From Treponema denticola (lineage in GTDB: Bacteria; Spirochaetota; Spirochaetia; Treponematales; Treponemataceae), in assembly GCF_024181405.1 (NCBI RefSeq), contig NZ_CP051302.1, positions 1,860,001 to 1,924,000 on the forward strand: DNA of 64,000 nucleotides. Direction: 5' to 3'. Below, piece after piece: positions 1 through 8,129 of the stretch. Under the pieces are notes generated by a model. It worked only from the letters and a program-made list of their open reading frames with translations. It searched no databases and was not told the origin of the DNA. Numbering within the stretch: the stretch's first letter is position 1; every line of letters starts with the position of its first letter. Both the position numbers and the translations under genes were made by a program.

Positions 1-610
1 TATTGGAAGCCATATACCTGACATGGAAGCCTTCAATCAAAGGAAGGTGCTTTTCAAAATTTTCTACAAAGGAAGGTTCATCGTCATCATCAAAAACTGC
101 GGCCCCTATATCCCCGCTAAAAAGAATACGGGAGCGCTCATCGTATAAACCGAATTGCCCCGGAGAATGCATAAAATGCGAAGGAATACACTTCATATTT
201 GAGCCTGAGGGAAGCGATATACTCATCCCTTTGTCCGGTATCGGAACCATTCTCGAAATATCCACTATGCCGAAGTGGGGCATAAATCGAATCCAAAGCG
301 AAGAAATATATATTTTAGCTTTTGTGATGCCGAGCCATAAAGCTATACCGGAAGAAACATCGGGGTCTTGATGTGAGAAAAAAATAGTATCTATTTTATC
401 CACGGAAATAAAGCGGCTTACGGCAGTAACAACTCTGGAAAAAAGATGAACTCCGCCCGGATCAAGAAGGACTCCCCTACCCCTGTCTATAATAAGATAC
501 TGCATTGTCTGTACAGCACCCTTTCTCTGTTTGCTTTCCGAACCAAGCCATATAAATTTATGATCTGCATCTTCATATAAAACAATACCGTCAATGCCGT
601 TATTTTCCAT
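1..610 (-). CDS. ODP/flavodiiron-like metallo-beta-lactamase-fold protein (3' end outside window)
   Basis: About 203 codons are visible and the frame is still open at base 1. It begins MENNGIDGIV after a clear AAGGAG site. The metallo-beta-lactamase fold of flavodiiron proteins is recognisable: HQDPD (an H-x-D-x-D form of the H-x-E-x-D ligand motif), a later HFMHSPG histidine and SGDIGA with the bridging aspartate. The residue that follows HxExD in classic enzymes (often His) is Val here. Treponemes use relatives of this fold, the oxygen-binding diiron protein ODP, as O2/iron sensors for chemotaxis; a plain hydrolase or oxygen reductase is the alternative. Family call firm, sensor role inferred. 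Its neighbour on the 3' side cannot be seen. Confidence 0.8.
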   Translation of the reverse strand, partial: MENNGIDGIVLYEDADHKFIWLGSESKQRKGAVQTMQYLIIDRGRGVLLDPGGVHLFSRVVTAVSRFISVDKIDTIFFSHQDPDVSSGIALWLGITKAKIYISSLWIRFMPHFGIVDISRMVPIPDKGMSISLPSGSNMKCIPSHFMHSPGQFGLYDERSRILFSGDIGAAVFDDDDEPSFVENFEKHLPLIEGFHVRYMASN

Positions 611-653
611 ATCAAAACTCCTTATTGCGAGTCAACTCAAATTTACAAAATAC

Positions 654-682
654 AATATATCAACAATTGAGGTAATTTACAA
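654..682 (-). promoter_or_regulatory. Promoter of the ODP-like gene, with an 11-bp direct repeat upstream
   Basis: On the minus strand TTGTAA (682-677) lies 17 bp from TATATT (659-654). Just upstream of the -35 box the plus strand carries GTATTTTTATA twice, at 683-693 and 707-717, 24 bp apart. These could be an UP-element-like AT tract or paired regulator sites. Confidence 0.5.
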
Positions 683-730
683 GTATTTTTATAGAAAGAA
701 ATAACTGTATTTTTATAAGAAAAAATAAAG

Positions 731-1492
731 CTACTTTCTTGCTATGAGAACCATCGTTCTCGCCTTTTCGTTATAGGGCGAAAAATCAAAATCGCCGTAT
801 ATTTCTACCGAAGAAAAGCCGGCTGCCAACATAAGCCTTTTTAACTCCACGGCGGAATAAAGACGTTGAACATAGGTGTGGTCGGCCTTCCTTCCCTGCT
901 CATCATAAAGAATCCAGCGGGAGCTTAAACCTTCCCAAGCTCCTTCAACGGAGTATTCGGTTAAGACCGTAAACCCGGCTCTCTCAAACCATTCGCCCTC
1001 GGTAAAATCGCGCACGGCTATTTCTCTTCCCGTCATTTCGAGAATGAACCAGCCATTAGGCTTTATGGATTGGGCTATGTTCTTTAAGATTTGCATGTCT
1101 TCTTCGATTGTGCTGCAATACCCGAAACTCGTATACATGCTGATAGCCGCATCAAAACCTTCGGGGCGGACAAATTTACGCAAGTCTCCCTGAATAAGCT
1201 CTATGTCGACACCTTCATCTTGAGCCGAATCCATAGCAGCATTTAAAAATGGTCGGATTAAGTCGATGCCCGTAACCTTAGCCTTTCTTATTGCAAGCTC
1301 GATGGCAATCCTTCCCGGGCCGCAGCCTGCATCCAAGATCGAAATCCCTGCATTATCCACAGGAACGCCTATTATCCTCAAAATAGATTCCGCAACGGTA
1401 GGAGCTTCGGCCCACCTCTGCGTATCAAACATAATCGGAGCATACTCCGCCCAAAAAGTTTCGTTTTCAAACCAATCTGCAAGTTTTCCCAT
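731..1492 (-). CDS. Class I SAM-dependent methyltransferase
   Basis: A 253-residue protein with the Rossmann-type SAM-binding motif I LDAGCGPG at residues 53-60, an acidic residue in the next strand (GIDL) that would bind the ribose, and a later GDLRKF segment. The overall form is that of small-molecule methyltransferases of the UbiE/Methyltransf_25 group; the substrate cannot be read from sequence. Its ATG overlaps the stop of the upstream DJ-1/PfpI gene by one base (TAATG), so the two are translationally coupled. The ODP-like gene follows after 120 bp with its own promoter. Confidence 0.8.
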   Translation of the reverse strand: MGKLADWFENETFWAEYAPIMFDTQRWAEAPTVAESILRIIGVPVDNAGISILDAGCGPGRIAIELAIRKAKVTGIDLIRPFLNAAMDSAQDEGVDIELIQGDLRKFVRPEGFDAAISMYTSFGYCSTIEEDMQILKNIAQSIKPNGWFILEMTGREIAVRDFTEGEWFERAGFTVLTEYSVEGAWEGLSSRWILYDEQGRKADHTYVQRLYSAVELKRLMLAAGFSSVEIYGDFDFSPYNEKARTMVLIARK

Positions 1493-2046
1493 TATCGTGC
1501 CACCACCTCAGTTTTAAGTTTATTTAATGCGGTTTTTCCACAAATAGCTTCTACAATTGCAAAGGCAAATTCTTCTGCAGCCCCTGCTGCACAGGCCGTT
1601 ATTATATTTCCGTCTCTGATGACACGCTCTCCGGCCTTAGGCTTTGTACTCAAATCCTGTCCCATACCGGGGTAGCAGGTATAGTTTTTTCCTTCTAAAA
1701 GGCCCCAAGAGCCCAGGGCAAGGGCAGGAGCCGCGCAGATTGCAGCTACGATTCCTCCGCCTGCAAGGGTCTTTTTTGCAAATTCTCTGACAGCCTCTGA
1801 GCCGGCAAGAGTGCTGCTGTTAGGAAGGCCGCCGGGAAGGATGACGGCAATTAAATCGCCATCCGTTTGCAAGGCTTCTTCCAACACAATATCACAGGTT
1901 ATAGGAACCTTGTGAGAAGAAACTATAGTTTTCCCTCCAACACCAACCGTAATCAAATCTATTCCGGCCCTTCTCAAATAATCTATGGGCGTAAGGGCTT
2001 CAACATCTTCAAATCCGTTTGCTAAAAATAAAAAAGCTTTTTTCAT
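1492..2046 (-). CDS. DJ-1/PfpI family protein
   Basis: A 184-residue ThiJ/DJ-1 fold protein. The nucleophile elbow AAICAAP places the reactive cysteine near residue 104, and the conserved glutamate that sets its pKa is in FEDVEALTP (about residue 16). Members act as glyoxalases/deglycases, redox-sensing chaperones or hydrolases; the spacing here matches the bacterial DJ-1 branch (YajL-like). An in-frame TTG 12 bases upstream also opens the frame, but that TTG is part of the GGAGG ribosome site, so ATG at 2046 is the start. It is coupled by a one-base overlap to the methyltransferase gene. Confidence 0.85.
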   Translation of the reverse strand: MKKAFLFLANGFEDVEALTPIDYLRRAGIDLITVGVGGKTIVSSHKVPITCDIVLEEALQTDGDLIAVILPGGLPNSSTLAGSEAVREFAKKTLAGGGIVAAICAAPALALGSWGLLEGKNYTCYPGMGQDLSTKPKAGERVIRDGNIITACAAGAAEEFAFAIVEAICGKTALNKLKTEVVAR

Positions 2047-2107
2047 TAATTCCTCCAATTTTACAAGACAACCAAGTTGTATCCAACTAGATAAGATTAT
2101 TCCAATA

Positions 2108-2116
2108 TGATATAAT
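2108..2116 (+). promoter_or_regulatory. Extended -10 promoter, leaderless start of the regulator gene
   Basis: TGATATAAT (2108-2116) is a consensus extended -10. The ATG at 2123 follows after six bases and no Shine-Dalgarno sequence precedes it, so transcription would begin at or within a base or two of the start codon. The -35 region (TAGATA) is poor, as is usual with an extended -10. Confidence 0.6.
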
Positions 2117-2122
2117 CATAAC

Positions 2123-3337
2123 ATGAAACAAGTTTTATTGATAGGGATAGCCCCCACTTTACGATATTATATTACAAAAAAATTACAAGAAGTCGGCATT
2201 TATGTTATTTATGCCGAAACAGTTATAGAAGCCATGAATATTATGAAGCAGCAGCCTGTCATGCTCATAATAATAGATTATAGTTTTAGCAGAGACGCCC
2301 TATTTAATTTTTTTGCCGAAAAACAAAAAACGCCGACTCTTGCAGGAATACCGTCGATAGTATTGGGAAGAAAAATAGCCAAGGTTGACATAGCTTTATT
2401 AGCCTCATACGGAGTAAAAAAGGTAATTTCAAAACCCGTAAAAGTTGACGAACTTTTATTCTCAATAGGAATAATTTTAGGAACAACATTTCCCATGGAT
2501 CCCACACCCTGCATCTTAGAAACGCGGGTAAATGAAGATGTCATATTTATAGAATTGGCACAAGGTTTAAACAGAGATAAACTTGAGCTTCTTCAATTTA
2601 GAATAATAGAATTAATTGAATCCTACAAACTTGCCGAGGCTAAAATTTTAATTATATTGACCGATTTAAATTTAACCTATGCCGATACGGCTAACCTGGA
2701 ATATTTGATAGATAATATCCTAGCCGTAAAAGTAGTGTCTCCTAAAAATGTAAAACTCCTTACCCTCAATCAATTTGTAACAGACTTCTTTTCGCAAAAC
2801 CCCGACTATAAGATGATTGAAGTTGTAGGAAGCCTTGGCCAGGCCCTTTCGGCTCTTTTACAAACAACTGAAGATAAGATAGCAGTAACTCAAACAATGC
2901 TGAATCCCGACAATGAGCACAATAAAAATACAAGCAACCTTGAAACCCGGTTTAAACTGGACACGGCCGAAAAACTATCTATAGCTGTAATAGATGATGA
3001 TTTGGTGGTACGCAAAATGATGACTGCTATTTTTTCGGGATTAAATGCCGAAGTAACTCTATTTGAAAACGGAGAAGATTTTTTAAACAAAGTAGAAAAT
3101 GATGTTTATGATGTTGTGTTCCTTGATATGATTATGCCGGGTATGAGCGGCATAGATGTTTTAAACGGAGCAAAAAAGAAGGGAATCACAACTCCATTTG
3201 TTATTCTATCTTCCGTCACTCAAAGGGATTCCGTTATCAAAGCTCTGGAAAAAGGTGCTAAAAGATACATATTAAAACCAATAAAAAAAGAAACGGTTTT
3301 GCGCAAAATGGAGGAAGTTTTGGGTGCATCTCTTTAA
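2123..3337 (+). CDS. Two-receiver response regulator with a central STAS-like region, no DNA-binding domain
   Basis: Residues 1-115 form a degenerate receiver that lacks the usual acidic pair at the first strand. Residues about 130-250 resemble a STAS/anti-anti-sigma-type alpha-beta domain. Residues 285-404 form a canonical receiver: acidic cluster DDD at 291-293, phospho-acceptor Asp335 in FLDMIMPGMSG, Ser363/364 and Lys385. There is no HTH or output enzyme, so output is probably protein-protein. The next gene, a hybrid kinase, overlaps by 14 bases, making it the likely partner. The mRNA looks leaderless. Family certain, STAS assignment tentative. Confidence 0.8.
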   Translation: MKQVLLIGIAPTLRYYITKKLQEVGIYVIYAETVIEAMNIMKQQPVMLIIIDYSFSRDALFNFFAEKQKTPTLAGIPSIVLGRKIAKVDIALLASYGVKKVISKPVKVDELLFSIGIILGTTFPMDPTPCILETRVNEDVIFIELAQGLNRDKLELLQFRIIELIESYKLAEAKILIILTDLNLTYADTANLEYLIDNILAVKVVSPKNVKLLTLNQFVTDFFSQNPDYKMIEVVGSLGQALSALLQTTEDKIAVTQTMLNPDNEHNKNTSNLETRFKLDTAEKLSIAVIDDDLVVRKMMTAIFSGLNAEVTLFENGEDFLNKVENDVYDVVFLDMIMPGMSGIDVLNGAKKKGITTPFVILSSVTQRDSVIKALEKGAKRYILKPIKKETVLRKMEEVLGASL

Positions 3338-5354
3338 TAAAAGTATTTTAAATTTTAAACTTGGAAAGTATTTAACCGAGTCAAATATAGCGTATATAAT
3401 TTTTTCTCCGGATTATGTCCCGCTTTTTTGGAGTCCTGAAGCGGAAAGACTTTTACCCGACTACCTGATTAAAAACACAAAAATACGATTACAGGATTAT
3501 TTAAAAACAGTGCTGTTGGAAGAGGACTATATTAGGCTGTCCGCATTTATAAAAAGCAATCCAAAAACAGCGGCTTTTGAAGCTAAATTTGACAAACCCT
3601 CAAGCCTTTCGGATAAGACAGCTTTAAAGTTCAGCTTTACTCAACAAGATGACAATAATTTCTTTGTAACCATTGATGACATTACCAAACAAAAATTAAA
3701 AGAACGGTTTTTGATAATCGCAAGACAAGATGCCGAAAAAGCAAACAGTATGCGAAGCCTTTTTTTGGCAAATGTAAGCCATGAAATAAGAACACCTATC
3801 CAAACAATAATAGGCATGATGGAGCTCATAAACGAAACAAACCTTGATGAAGAGCAGAGCGAATATACCCGTCAGGTAAATTTTAGTGCTGAAGTTTTAC
3901 TCACACTTGTAAACGACGTTTTGGATTTTTCAAAACTTGAAAGCGGAAATATGACAATGGAAAGGACGGTTTTTAGCTTGACCGATTCAGTTGAGCAGAC
4001 CGTAGATTTAATTTCGATGGAAGCTCATAAAAAAGGATTGGAAATTGTTGTAGATATAAGCGACAAAATTCCCGACTTTATATACGGAGATCTGGCAAGG
4101 CTGCAGCAGGTTCTTTTAAACTTTGTAAAAAATGCAGTTAAGTTTACCGAAACAGGCTATGTTTCGGTTTCGGTCAAACTGGTTTTTGAAAATAACACTG
4201 ATGACCCCTATGCGGTTAAACACTTCTTTATTCTTTTTGAAGTTGCAGATACGGGAATAGGAGTCAACAACGAACAAAAATCAAAAATATTCAACTCCTT
4301 TTATCAGGGGAATGCTGCAATAAACAGAAAATACGGAGGAACAGGTTTAGGGCTTGCAATTTCGAAAAATATTATAACTATGATGAAGGGTCAAATAGGA
4401 ATAAAAGACAATATTCCTAGAGGATCCGTTTTTTGGTTTAAGATTCCTTTAGTCCCTTCAAAGAAAAAAGCACCCCATGAAAGCATCTTATTGGATAAGA
4501 ATACCAGATTTTTAATCGTCGATGATAATATGCAAACCAGAACTATTTTAAAGAGAATGCTTTTAAAATTCGGCTTTGAAGATATAGCCTTGGTCAGCTC
4601 CGGAGAGCAGGCAATAGAAGTTATGAAAACTGCAGCCGAACATAAAAACCCCTTCAATGTGGTATTCATAGATATGGTTATGCCTAAAATGGACGGATGG
4701 CGCCTCGGAGCCGAAATTCACAATGACGATAGTCTTTCAGCTTCAAAACTATTTTTGATGATTCCTGAAGGCAGCCTCGGAAGAGATGCCAAGATGAAAC
4801 TTTTAGAGTGGTTCGACGGTTATCTTTATAAGCCCTTAAAATCAAGAATAGTCTTTCATCTGCTAAACGAACTTTACCGTAAATTAGCAATAATTTCAGA
4901 AAAAGACGATATTCCGGAATTGGAGCCGGTTGAGGCAGGAGGCCAAGGTCACCAAAATGAAAATGTACATACTCTAGATGAAGATAACTTTTTCGGCTGT
5001 AAGGTTTTAGTTGTGGACGATCATCCTGTAAACCAAAAATTATTAAAAATTATATTGGAAAAAGCTCACTGTATTGTAAGCACGGCAAATGACGGAGAAG
5101 AAGCTATCGATACGGCATCAAGCGAGCACTTTGATATTATATTTATGGACATACAGATGCCCGGCATAAACGGATATGAGGCTACACAAATTTTGAGGGG
5201 AAAGGGATATTCAAGACCTATCATCGCATGTACTGCAGGATCTCAAGATAATGAAAGGAACCTATGTAAATCTATGGGATTAAACGATATAATAAAAAAG
5301 CCCTTTAACAAAAAACAGCTTTTTGAAATGGTAAAAAAACATTATAAAAAGTAA
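3324..5354 (+). CDS. Hybrid sensor histidine kinase with two receiver domains
   Basis: 676 residues with no membrane segment, so it is cytoplasmic. An N-terminal PAS-like region (about 15-125) precedes a HisKA domain with H153 in NVSHEIRTP, then an ATPase domain with N box (NFVKNAVKF), G1 (VADTGIGV) and G2 (GGTGLGLAIS). A first receiver spans about 395-515 (VFIDMVMPKMDG) and a second 561-676 with phospho-acceptor Asp609 and Lys in IKKPF. It starts at GTG inside the 3' end of the regulator gene, with a GAGGAAG site at 3311-3317. No Hpt domain is seen here. It presumably phosphorylates the upstream regulator; the signal is unknown. Confidence 0.9.
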   Translation: MHLFNKSILNFKLGKYLTESNIAYIIFSPDYVPLFWSPEAERLLPDYLIKNTKIRLQDYLKTVLLEEDYIRLSAFIKSNPKTAAFEAKFDKPSSLSDKTALKFSFTQQDDNNFFVTIDDITKQKLKERFLIIARQDAEKANSMRSLFLANVSHEIRTPIQTIIGMMELINETNLDEEQSEYTRQVNFSAEVLLTLVNDVLDFSKLESGNMTMERTVFSLTDSVEQTVDLISMEAHKKGLEIVVDISDKIPDFIYGDLARLQQVLLNFVKNAVKFTETGYVSVSVKLVFENNTDDPYAVKHFFILFEVADTGIGVNNEQKSKIFNSFYQGNAAINRKYGGTGLGLAISKNIITMMKGQIGIKDNIPRGSVFWFKIPLVPSKKKAPHESILLDKNTRFLIVDDNMQTRTILKRMLLKFGFEDIALVSSGEQAIEVMKTAAEHKNPFNVVFIDMVMPKMDGWRLGAEIHNDDSLSASKLFLMIPEGSLGRDAKMKLLEWFDGYLYKPLKSRIVFHLLNELYRKLAIISEKDDIPELEPVEAGGQGHQNENVHTLDEDNFFGCKVLVVDDHPVNQKLLKIILEKAHCIVSTANDGEEAIDTASSEHFDIIFMDIQMPGINGYEATQILRGKGYSRPIIACTAGSQDNERNLCKSMGLNDIIKKPFNKKQLFEMVKKHYKK

Positions 5355-5379
5355 GAGAGCTAAGTCAAATTCTCCCCGA

Positions 5380-5408
5380 TTGACAAAAGCCCCCTTAATG
5401 CTTATCTT
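5380..5408 (+). promoter_or_regulatory. Promoter giving a near-leaderless deacetylase/tsaD transcript
   Basis: TTGACA (5380-5385), 17 bp, TATCTT (5403-5408). The ATG at 5417 is eight bases after the -10 and has no Shine-Dalgarno sequence. It lies between the kinase stop and the deacetylase gene, so tsaD may also be driven from here. Confidence 0.6.
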
Positions 5409-5416
5409 TTACATCT

Positions 5417-6625
5417 ATGGCAAAAAAAAGCACCAAAACAGGAAAAACAACTAAACCGGTAAAAAAAACCGGAAAAAAAAGAAGAAAAAAGTCAAAAATT
5501 AACTATACCGGAGCTATAGCCGGTTTTTTGGCAGTCTGTATAATAATGCTCGCAGTATTTTTGTTTATAATTCCTTCGGTAAAAAATAAAGATGAAACAG
5601 GGAATAAAACGCAAATTGCCAAGGAACAAGAAAAAATAGAAGAAGAAAAGCCTAAAACTACCGAAAAGCCGCCTATAGAAAGCAAGGCTAAAGATAAGCG
5701 TACCGAAAAAACTAAGGAAGCTGAAACGCAGACAGCAAAAAATCAGCCTAAAGAACTTGAAACGCAGACAGCAAAAAATCTGGCTAAAGAAGCTGCAAAA
5801 AAGACTTTACACGATAAACCTAAAGAAAGCGAAAAGACGGGCAAAGAAAATAAGGCAAAAAAGCCTGAAAATCCCATAATCACGGATAAGCCTAAACCTC
5901 AAGAACAAGAGCCTGACGTTTCGGCCTACCCTATTCAAGACTTGCCTGAGCTTCCCTCAAAGGGAAAACTTATTTTTGTGTTTGACGATGCAGGACACAA
6001 CCTTGAACAGTTACAGTATTTTTTGGATTTACCTTTTCCCTGTACCATAGCTGTTTTGCCTAAGCTGCCTAACTCAAGAGAAACGGCAAGAAGAATAAGG
6101 TCGGCCGGGAAGGAACTCATCCTTCATCAGCCGATGCAGGCATTAAACCCCAATATTAATCCAGGAGATGGAGCCGTTAAACCCGGCATGGACCGTGAAG
6201 AGATAAAAAAAATCGTAGCTTCAAATGTGGAAGAAATTGGGCCCATAGCCGGAATGAATAACCACGAGGGCTCTCTTATTACATCGGATGAAAAAGCTAT
6301 GGAGGCAGTGCTTGAATTGTGCAAGGAAAAAAACATATACTTTTTGGATTCCCGCACCAGTTCAAAAAGCGTTGTTCCTCAAGTTGCAAAAAAACTGAAT
6401 ATGAATATTTGGGAAAGAGCTGTCTTTCTTGATAATAAAAAAGATAAGGCCTATATGAAAAAACAAATTATAGAAGGCTTGGAAATTGCCTCACAAAGAG
6501 GAGAAGCAATTATGATAGGCCACGTGTTTACCGTAGATCTTGCAATTCTTCTAAAAGAAATGTACTCCGATTTAACTCAAGAAGGATATACATTTTCTAC
6601 AATTTCAAAATCAAAAGGGAAATAA
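5417..6625 (+). CDS. Divergent polysaccharide deacetylase (YibQ-like), membrane anchored
   Basis: 402 residues. A very basic N-terminus (1-28) is followed by one membrane segment (about 30-53), placing the rest outside the inner membrane. Residues about 55-175 are a low-complexity Lys/Glu/Thr linker that includes a repeated ETQTAKN unit. The C-terminal domain (about 185-402) has the marks of divergent polysaccharide deacetylases: VFDDAGHN, the His of ILHQPMQ, MNNHEGS and LDSRTSS. Such proteins are thought to act on envelope glycans; the substrate is unknown. tsaD starts two bases after its stop. Confidence 0.85.
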   Translation: MAKKSTKTGKTTKPVKKTGKKRRKKSKINYTGAIAGFLAVCIIMLAVFLFIIPSVKNKDETGNKTQIAKEQEKIEEEKPKTTEKPPIESKAKDKRTEKTKEAETQTAKNQPKELETQTAKNLAKEAAKKTLHDKPKESEKTGKENKAKKPENPIITDKPKPQEQEPDVSAYPIQDLPELPSKGKLIFVFDDAGHNLEQLQYFLDLPFPCTIAVLPKLPNSRETARRIRSAGKELILHQPMQALNPNINPGDGAVKPGMDREEIKKIVASNVEEIGPIAGMNNHEGSLITSDEKAMEAVLELCKEKNIYFLDSRTSSKSVVPQVAKKLNMNIWERAVFLDNKKDKAYMKKQIIEGLEIASQRGEAIMIGHVFTVDLAILLKEMYSDLTQEGYTFSTISKSKGK

Positions 6626-6626
6626 A

Positions 6627-7643
6627 ATGAAGATATTAGGAATAGAAAGTTCTTGCGATGAAACTGCGGCGGCAGTCGTCGAGGACGGAAATAAAATTTT
6701 AAGCAATATTGTTGCAACACAAATTCCGTTCCACAAAATGTATAACGGCGTCGTTCCCGAAATAGCAAGCCGAAAACATACCGAATGGATTTTGCCCGTT
6801 GTTAAACAAGCTTTAGCCGAAGCCGATCTGAGCCTCGAAGAAATAGACGGCATAGCCGCCACCGGAAGGCCGGGACTCATGGGTTCCCTTTTAGTGGGGC
6901 TTACCTTTGCAAAAACCCTTGCATGGTCTTCAAATAAACCCTTTATTGCCGTAAATCACATGCTGGGACATCTATATGCAAGCCATCTGGAACACGATAT
7001 CCCCTACCCATATCTGGGGCTTTTAGTTTCAGGCGGGCACTCGATTATCTGCAAGGTAAATAACTTTGACGATATTGAAGTCCTAGGTACCACAATCGAC
7101 GATGCGCCGGGGGAAGCCTTTGATAAGGTTGCCAAGTTTTATAATCTGGGATACCCGGGAGGAGCCGTAATCGACAAACTCGCCAAAAACGGAAATCCCA
7201 AGGCGGCTAACTTCCCCATGCCTATAATCCACAAGGAAGGGCATAAGTACGATGTTTCCTATTCGGGACTAAAAACCGCCGTCATAAATCAGATAGACCA
7301 GTTTTGGAATAAGGACTTTGAAAAAACACCCGAAAACATTGCAGCCGCATTCCAGACAAGGGCTGTAAAAATTTTGCTCAGGCCTCTTTTGGATGCTTCG
7401 ATAGATACGGGCTTAAAAACGATAGTAGCAGGCGGAGGAGTTGCGGCCAATTCTTTGTTGAGAGAAAAACTTGCAGAGCACAAGGAATTAAAGTGTATCT
7501 TCCCCTCGCTTAAATTCTGTACGGATAATGCGGCGATGATTGCAGGCCTCGGCTATCATTACCTAAAACGCGGAGACAGAACGCCATTTACCGTCGAGGC
7601 CTCCGCCCGAGTTGAAGGCTTCAGCAAAAAAGGCAGGCATTAA
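6627..7643 (+). CDS. tsaD: tRNA threonylcarbamoyladenosine transferase TsaD
   Basis: 338 residues, normal for the family. It transfers the threonylcarbamoyl group to A37 of tRNAs that read ANN codons, working with TsaB/TsaE (not in this window). The start is GIESSCDETAAA; metal ligands H111 and H115 are in HMLGHLYASH and the third ligand is the Asp of FCTDNAAMIA. The nucleotide-binding glycines LLVSGGH and VAGGGVAAN are present. AAGGGA upstream serves as ribosome site. It lies in one operon with the deacetylase gene. Confidence 0.97.
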   Translation: MKILGIESSCDETAAAVVEDGNKILSNIVATQIPFHKMYNGVVPEIASRKHTEWILPVVKQALAEADLSLEEIDGIAATGRPGLMGSLLVGLTFAKTLAWSSNKPFIAVNHMLGHLYASHLEHDIPYPYLGLLVSGGHSIICKVNNFDDIEVLGTTIDDAPGEAFDKVAKFYNLGYPGGAVIDKLAKNGNPKAANFPMPIIHKEGHKYDVSYSGLKTAVINQIDQFWNKDFEKTPENIAAAFQTRAVKILLRPLLDASIDTGLKTIVAGGGVAANSLLREKLAEHKELKCIFPSLKFCTDNAAMIAGLGYHYLKRGDRTPFTVEASARVEGFSKKGRH

Positions 7644-7673
7644 TAATGCTGCCGGCAAATTAAGGAAAATATT

Positions 7674-8090
7674 ATGGATACGATGGAAAAATTTTATTCG
7701 GATGCAAGCCGGCTTGTAGAAAAGTCGCATGCGAACCAACTTGCAGAAAAGCTAAATAAGGACGGAGACACAGCAGTTTTTGACGCCCGCCTGACGGAAA
7801 TCTTTTGCAAAGCGGTTTCGCTTTACGATAAGCAGGCCCAAGTTTTGGCAAACGATTTTGCCGACTATTGGCTTTCGGCCTATTCAGAGGGCAGACAAAA
7901 AAAAGAAGATGCTGTCGAATGGTTCTATCAAATATTTTCTCTTATTGCAGGCAATTTTGAAAAAGACATGGACTTTCCGCAAGAAGACTGGGAGCAGATA
8001 AATTTAATTATTTCTTCCGAGGCTGAAAGTTTGGATATGGATCTTTTAAATTCGATAATGACGGTAATTGTCGAGCGCAAAAAAATATAA
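7674..8090 (+). CDS. Unknown acidic helical protein
   Basis: 138 residues, no recognised family. The chain is acidic and mostly predicted helix, with no signal peptide, membrane segment or cysteine pattern apart from a single Cys. An AAGGA site 8 bases before ATG supports the start, and codon use resembles its neighbours, so it is a real gene. It sits 30 bp downstream of tsaD and 40 bp before the PflX-like gene, probably in the same transcript. Function cannot be given. Confidence 0.75.
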   Translation: MDTMEKFYSDASRLVEKSHANQLAEKLNKDGDTAVFDARLTEIFCKAVSLYDKQAQVLANDFADYWLSAYSEGRQKKEDAVEWFYQIFSLIAGNFEKDMDFPQEDWEQINLIISSEAESLDMDLLNSIMTVIVERKKI

Positions 8091-8129
8091 GAAAATCCGT
8101 AAAAAAACAGCCCAATGGACGCCTAATAA

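Noticed and set aside
3-371. Plus-strand frame of 122 codons at the left edge
   Set aside because: It lies opposite the ODP-like gene, has no ribosome site and no protein-like motifs, while the minus strand shows a clear metallo-beta-lactamase fold.
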